Origin: CAZGHS01 sp964525495
Lineage (GTDB): Bacteria > Patescibacteriota > Microgenomatia > JALYQM01
Assembly: GCA_964525495.1 (NCBI GenBank)
Contig: CAZGHS010000012.1
Location: 1-42,836, forward strand
DNA length: 42,836 nucleotides
Reading direction: 5' to 3'
Part shown: piece after piece, positions 38,906-42,836 of the stretch
Position numbering within the stretch: the stretch's first letter is position 1
Layout: each line of letters opens with the position of its first letter
The notes under the pieces: generated by a model
What the model was told of the DNA's origin: nothing
The model's database searches: none
What the model saw: only the letters and a program-made list of their open reading frames with translations
Program-made: the position numbers and the translations under genes

Positions 38906-40240
38906 ATGAATCGATTTTTCTCACGCTTTATCTCAGTTTCACTCGTCCTCTACTTCGTATTTTTAGAAGTTTTTACAGTTTATGCATGTGGAGTAGCCGT
39001 GAAATTAGGTGGTTCTGGTCGTGAAGTGGCATGGGATTATGGTGACGATTCAGCTGAGAACTCATATATTAAATACAGTAATGGCATTGAGAACTTAATT
39101 CTTACACGTAAATTTGAACAGTCAGAATCTGGTATTGCCTGGGTAATACCTATACCCGCCGATCCTACATTAATCAAATTGGATGTTCTGGATAAAACTC
39201 CGCGTTTTGCAGGTGAAGATGTTATGGACTCGGCTGATAAAAGTATTGGAGAACTGTCTGCGCTTACAACACTTACGCAGATATGGACTGTTCCTTTTTG
39301 GTTTACGTATATGGTGCTGTCTACTCCATTTGTAGGAGCTGCACCACGAGCAAGTTTTGGTGGAGCGCCGGGTAGTATTGGTGGTATTGCACCTGCGGAA
39401 CAAGATGTTGAAGTGTACACGACTGTCAGCAAAGGTGGGATTACTTCAGAGGTTATAACCGCGAAGACGAGTAAAGGAATTTATGACTATTTAGCACTGA
39501 AGGGACTTCAGATTCCGACTGGATCTCTCAGTGTATTGGATGGATATATTGGAGGAACATATTCTTTTGTAACTTCGTGGGTTGAACCTACAGATGTGAT
39601 GGCCCAGACTACTCAGGGTTATAAAGGAGTGGATATTTCATTTCCTACTAACCAAATCTTTTATCCCCTACATCCGGGTAGTGTTTATGAAGGACCTGGT
39701 ATGCCGGAAACTATTTATGTAGTCGGACATGTGACGCCGCGGTTATATAAAGATATTAAGGATAAGACCGTTGTTAATTACTATACTAATCGCTCTTCGG
39801 ATGTATTTACTATCGAAGAGCCAACCAGTACCTCCTGGGATTATCCAGATGAGTATACAAAGATTGTCGTCAATGCTAAGCCATCTTTATTGACTGAAGA
39901 CTTACTGATCGCTCCTAATACTCCGATTATTGTTTCTATGGCAAATACTATTTTGTACGATAAATGGATGGTAGCGATTATCTTAATTGTGGTTAATTCG
40001 GCTATCGCAGGTATTGTGCCAGGTCGGTTTGCGTTTGGGCTTGGTGCTTTTCGCGAGAACTGGATCAAGTATGCGATTGTGGGATCTTTTAATATTTTTA
40101 CCGTACTTGGCGTAGCTCTTGTAAGTCGATCAGTTTTTAATAATCACCGGATGAGGTTCGTGCTGGCTTTCTCGACTCTGTTTCTGGCGACCACCTTGTT
40201 TACGATGTTTGTTGTGAAGACTATTTTGGCTTTTGTTTAG
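38906..40240 (+). CDS. DUF2330-like exported membrane protein
   Basis: The 444 residues begin with a signal peptide (ISVSLVLYFVFLEVFTVYACG), after which CGVAVKLGG, ENLILTRKFEQ and IAWVIPIPADP match DUF2330 proteins. A Gly/Ala-rich insertion (about 145-165) and a large extracytoplasmic domain follow. Three C-terminal transmembrane helices (about 345-370, 390-410, 418-442) anchor it. The function of the family is unknown. No SD is seen and the -10 lies close to the ATG. A bidirectional terminator separates it from the RRM gene. Confidence 0.75.
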   Translation: MNRFFSRFISVSLVLYFVFLEVFTVYACGVAVKLGGSGREVAWDYGDDSAENSYIKYSNGIENLILTRKFEQSESGIAWVIPIPADPTLIKLDVLDKTPRFAGEDVMDSADKSIGELSALTTLTQIWTVPFWFTYMVLSTPFVGAAPRASFGGAPGSIGGIAPAEQDVEVYTTVSKGGITSEVITAKTSKGIYDYLALKGLQIPTGSLSVLDGYIGGTYSFVTSWVEPTDVMAQTTQGYKGVDISFPTNQIFYPLHPGSVYEGPGMPETIYVVGHVTPRLYKDIKDKTVVNYYTNRSSDVFTIEEPTSTSWDYPDEYTKIVVNAKPSLLTEDLLIAPNTPIIVSMANTILYDKWMVAIILIVVNSAIAGIVPGRFAFGLGAFRENWIKYAIVGSFNIFTVLGVALVSRSVFNNHRMRFVLAFSTLFLATTLFTMFVVKTILAFV

Positions 40241-40263
40241 AGGTATTTTGTCTTAAACATAAA

Positions 40264-40300
40264 AAAGAGCACCCGGATTTTCTCCAAGGTGCTCTTTTTG
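40264..40300. terminator. Bidirectional intrinsic terminator
   Basis: AAAGAGCACC (40264-40273) and GGTGCTCTTT (40288-40297) form a perfect 10-bp stem with A-rich left and T-rich right flanks. It serves the DUF2330-like gene on the plus strand and the RRM gene on the minus strand. Confidence 0.8.
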
Positions 40301-40319
40301 GTTTTAATCTAATTAAAGA

Positions 40320-40688
40320 TTAATAGCGTGAACCACCACGGCTTCCGCCGCGATCGCCGCCTCGGCTACCACCACCGAAGCCACCACGGCTTCCGCCGCG
40401 ATCGCCGCCTCGGCTACCACCACCGAAACCACCTGTGCGGGGTTCCTGTGGACGTGCTTCGTTTACGATGATTGCTCGACCATCGAGCTCGTAACCGTTA
40501 AGCGCAAGTGATGCTTGTGCTTCTTCTTCTGTAGCCATTTCAACAAATCCGAAACCTTTTGATCGGCCTGAGAATTTGTCTGAGATCACAGTAGCTGAAG
40601 CTACTTGACCGTACTGGGCAAAAAGCTGTTCAAGCTGTTGTCCTGTTGTTGAATATGGCAAGCTGCCAACGAATAATTTTGTACTCAT
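40320..40688 (-). CDS. RRM RNA-binding protein with Gly/Arg-rich tail
   Basis: The 122 residues are one RNA recognition motif (1-80) with RNP2 LFVGSLPYS and RNP1 KGFGFVEM, both with the aromatic residues that stack on RNA. A C-terminal tail contains two copies of GGFGGGSRGGDRGGSR. It resembles cyanobacterial Rbp and other glycine-rich RNA-binding proteins, often cold-induced RNA chaperones. A leader of roughly 100 bases lies upstream. It could cooperate with the DEAD-box helicase at 25551, which lacks its own RNA-binding tail. That link is inference. Confidence 0.92.
   Translation of the reverse strand: MSTKLFVGSLPYSTTGQQLEQLFAQYGQVASATVISDKFSGRSKGFGFVEMATEEEAQASLALNGYELDGRAIIVNEARPQEPRTGGFGGGSRGGDRGGSRGGFGGGSRGGDRGGSRGGSRY
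40338..40433. repeat. Two tandem 48-bp coding repeats in the RRM gene
   Basis: The 48-base unit encoding the Gly/Arg block occurs twice in a row and is nearly identical at the DNA level, so the tail probably grew by recent in-frame duplication and may vary between strains. Confidence 0.8.
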
Positions 40689-40850
40689 GGAGTGACTCCT
40701 GATTACTTTCTGAGTGTTTACACCGTGACACTCACTATTTTCTTAAACACACTGGTGTAGTTGTGACTATTCTTTAAAACAGCACTCAAGTAACGGAGTC
40801 TTATGTTTTATACTCTAGCCATTGCATTATACTGTATCAATCCTAATACT

Positions 40851-41600
40851 TCAATATGATGGTGTTTTGAACGGAAGGAACGGTCGGATAAGGGTGAATC
40901 CTGCGATAACTGCCATAAGCCAGAAAGAGGCTGTTTTAAGGGGATAATATACCGACGCGCTTGGCCTCAGTATTTCAATACTTTCGACATACAGTATCTC
41001 ACAAGCTCCATTGCCTGTATCCGTACGGACAGTGCTGGTGCTACGAGTGAAGACTTGTTGGTCCTTGGTTTGTACTTTATAGTTGACGAGCTTGCCTTTG
41101 AGCTTGATCTGGTCCCCTATTTTTATTTTTTTGATTGTTTCTTCGACTTGTTTGTTTGCAGGTATGACGTGATTGTTGGCTATATGGTTGAAAGAGAATG
41201 GCGGATCGATTGGTTTTGACCATTTGAAGAAACAGGTGAAGTCCCCGCTTTCGTATGCGACTTTGCGGTAGGCTCCATTTTTAATATTCTCGCCCCAGAC
41301 TAGGCAGAGGTCTTTTGTATTCCATGGGTCTTCTTTGTGTGAGACGTCGATCAAGCTTTTTGTGTCGTGTTCGGATACGACGAGTCCTTGGATCTCGTAG
41401 GTATATAGTGGGGTGAGTTCGTAGGTGAGATCGTCGAATTTTTTCAGTATGGTATCTGCTTTGATTTCTTCTTGGGAGGGTTCACGGGTCAGGATAGAGT
41501 TATGGATGTCTTTTTGTTGTGGTAAGTCGGGCTTGAGAAACAGCGTGAGAATATATGTGCAGAGTGCGATAAGGAAAAGAATTTTGGGAAGTTTATTCAT
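40851..41600 (-). CDS. Membrane protein of unknown function with terminal helices
   Basis: The 249 residues have a transmembrane helix at each end (about 5-22 and 218-240), with a roughly 190-residue domain between them, probably outside the cell. The domain includes YEIQGLVVSEHDTKSLIDV, DLCLVWGENI, DFTCFFKWS and KIGDQIKLKGKLVNY, which suggests an OB-like beta barrel. Paired Cys residues may form disulfides. I recall similar two-helix proteins annotated only as hypothetical. It is divergent from the SppA-type gene, with about 50 bases between starts. Confidence 0.6.
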   Translation of the reverse strand: MNKLPKILFLIALCTYILTLFLKPDLPQQKDIHNSILTREPSQEEIKADTILKKFDDLTYELTPLYTYEIQGLVVSEHDTKSLIDVSHKEDPWNTKDLCLVWGENIKNGAYRKVAYESGDFTCFFKWSKPIDPPFSFNHIANNHVIPANKQVEETIKKIKIGDQIKLKGKLVNYKVQTKDQQVFTRSTSTVRTDTGNGACEILYVESIEILRPSASVYYPLKTASFWLMAVIAGFTLIRPFLPFKTPSY

Positions 41601-41637
41601 GAGCTTTTCTCATATTGTAGCCTGTTTTCGTTGCCTA

Positions 41638-41646
41638 TGATACATT
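41638..41646 (+). promoter_or_regulatory. Extended -10 promoter of the SppA-type gene
   Basis: TGATACATT has TACATT (41641-41646) with an upstream TG, six bases before the ATG at 41653. It closely resembles TGATACAAT before the VOC gene. Confidence 0.45.
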
Positions 41647-41652
41647 GAATGT

Positions 41653-42762
41653 ATGAATAGTCTTATATCTTTTATTGGCGAACTCGTTCGCAAAACAATC
41701 TTAGCTTTTTTTATTACTGTGAGCGTTTCAACTGCATTAGTGTTTCCTATGTTGATGTTGATTGGTGTATCAGCTGCCGCGGTGACTAAGGAAGAGAGCA
41801 AGGTTTTGAATACTACTTACGTCTATGGAAAAGACGAGAGTGATAACAAAATTTTGGCTATTCCGATCACGGGAGTTATTTATGGTGACGCGGGAATGGA
41901 TGGAGATTTTAGCGATATTTTTGGCAACTCGGCTAATACCTATGGATATGCAATAAAGAAAGTTTTGCGTGAAGCTGCAGATGATGACTCTATTAAGGCT
42001 GTAGTGTTGTTGATTAACTCTCCAGGTGGAACAATTTATGGTTCACAAGCTATTGCAGATGGATTGATGAGTTACAAAGAAAAAACAAAGAAACCTGTCT
42101 ATGCGCATGTTAGTGGACTGGCAGCATCTGGTTCTTACTGGGCAGCAGTTGGTGCAGATAAGATTTATGCTGATGTGGGTAGTAGTATCGGGAGTATCGG
42201 TGTGATCAATGGTGGATTTATGTATTACAACAATCCGATTGCGCTTGATGGTGGATTGCTTGGCGAAGGTGTGACTACGAAAGATGGAATTGAATCGACG
42301 TATATTACTTCAGGAAAAGGCAAGGATCTTGGTAATCCGTTTCGACGGCCGACTGAGGAAGAGTTGAAGGTGATGCAGGATGGCGCAGATAATAATTACA
42401 GCGTGTTTGTGAAGCGAGTGAGTTCACGACGCGGTATAGATGAGTCAGAGATACGCAATGTGATCGGGGCGTACATCTATGACAACGACATCGCCGTGGC
42501 TCGTAAGTTGATAGATATGACCGGTAGCCGGGAGTTCACTTATGGCGAGCTAGCGAAGGTCGCATCGCTGGGAGAAGACTACCAAGTTGTGAGTGCACAC
42601 GAGAAGCGATCACGACTTGAGGCGCTTCTAGGAGCGGTAGGCATGCATGGTGGAACTCGTGTGAGCGCTGGAGATATAGAGAAACGTATGCAAGCTGATT
42701 TTTGTGCTCCCTTGAAGCCGCTCGTTTACTACGGGGATATCGCAAAGGTTTGTACACAGTAA
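41653..42762 (+). CDS. sppA: SppA-type signal peptide peptidase (S49 family)
   Basis: The 369 residues have an N-terminal membrane anchor (about 14-44), then a single S49 domain: IPITGVIYGD, VVLLINSPGG (122-126), GLAASGSYW with nucleophile Ser159, and SSIGSIGV. Lys224 in SGKGKDLG is the expected general base. One catalytic domain means the short, Gram-positive-like form that assembles as an octamer. It degrades leftover signal peptides in the membrane. No SD is present; the -10 box is six bases before the ATG. The C-terminal 60 residues (after VISAH-like segment) extend slightly beyond the core domain. Confidence 0.88.
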   Translation: MNSLISFIGELVRKTILAFFITVSVSTALVFPMLMLIGVSAAAVTKEESKVLNTTYVYGKDESDNKILAIPITGVIYGDAGMDGDFSDIFGNSANTYGYAIKKVLREAADDDSIKAVVLLINSPGGTIYGSQAIADGLMSYKEKTKKPVYAHVSGLAASGSYWAAVGADKIYADVGSSIGSIGVINGGFMYYNNPIALDGGLLGEGVTTKDGIESTYITSGKGKDLGNPFRRPTEEELKVMQDGADNNYSVFVKRVSSRRGIDESEIRNVIGAYIYDNDIAVARKLIDMTGSREFTYGELAKVASLGEDYQVVSAHEKRSRLEALLGAVGMHGGTRVSAGDIEKRMQADFCAPLKPLVYYGDIAKVCTQ

Positions 42763-42836
42763 ATATCCAAAATTCGTATTTACGTAATTACGTCAGCAGC
42801 TTGGCAACACATTGACGAGGAGTCAAACAGTTAATA

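Noticed and set aside
40338..40433. A CRISPR-like or intergenic tandem repeat
   Set aside because: The two units are in frame and encode the Gly/Arg tail of the RRM protein, with no spacers.
1..42836. Alternative genetic code with TGA as Gly
   Set aside because: TGA ends several genes in the expected place, for example at 3674-3676, 7053-7055 and 19592-19594, with no in-frame TGA inside conserved domains.

Overview
The window (about 40% G+C, TGA used as a stop) looks like part of a small-genome bacterium of the Candidate Phyla Radiation (Patescibacteria), perhaps Saccharibacteria. This rests on gene style, not on a marker gene: many short conserved exported proteins, a large serine recombinase reading antisense into a tRNA gene, a DUF2330-like membrane protein, and many genes whose -10 box lies only 6 to 8 bases before the ATG with no Shine-Dalgarno (SD) sequence. 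A run of 10 N at 22551-22560 shows a draft assembly.

Region 1 (1-13.1 kb) is an accessory region anchored at a tRNA-His gene. A rhomboid protease end and tRNA-His are followed by a large serine recombinase on the minus strand, a coupled small gene, a stand-alone resolvase domain, an inverted-repeat-rich spacer, a Cro/C1-type regulator with a palindromic operator, two small membrane proteins and a divergent family A DNA polymerase-like protein behind an overlapping 39-codon leader ORF. The cargo is defensive: a Gabija-like GajA/GajB pair, a HEPN-motif protein, and an AAA15/SMC-like ATPase with a C-terminal R-x4-H motif. Together this suggests an integrated plasmid-like or satellite element carrying its own replication and defence genes. 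I did not find its far boundary.

Region 2 (13.1-20.3 kb) holds short independent housekeeping or accessory genes: two Nudix-type proteins, a DUF6985-like protein, a YdeI-like protein, a DUF1801 protein, an endonuclease/exonuclease/phosphatase, a secreted glycosidase-like protein with PA14 and carbohydrate-binding modules, a two-domain VOC protein and a low-molecular-weight tyrosine phosphatase.

Region 3 (20.3-28.8 kb) has a PEP/pyruvate-binding plus PEP-utilising protein (layout like rifampicin phosphotransferase) behind what reads as a T-box riboswitch with promoter, T-box core and terminator, then a multidrug/EamA-like membrane protein behind a structured leader and a 41-codon upstream ORF, an amphipathic repeat protein, a DEAD-box helicase with a long leader, and exported proteins.

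Region 4 (28.8-36.2 kb) is one minus-strand gene set: OmpR-type regulator, histidine kinase, HlyD-like adaptor, MacB-like ATPase and permease, DUF5666 protein, cupredoxin lipoprotein and ferric-reductase-like oxidoreductase. It looks like an envelope/redox or export response module.

Region 5 (36.2-42.8 kb) carries an amidase-like protein with SH3b repeats, a small membrane protein, a DUF2330-like protein, an RRM RNA-binding protein with a tandem Gly/Arg tail, an unknown membrane protein and an SppA-type peptidase.
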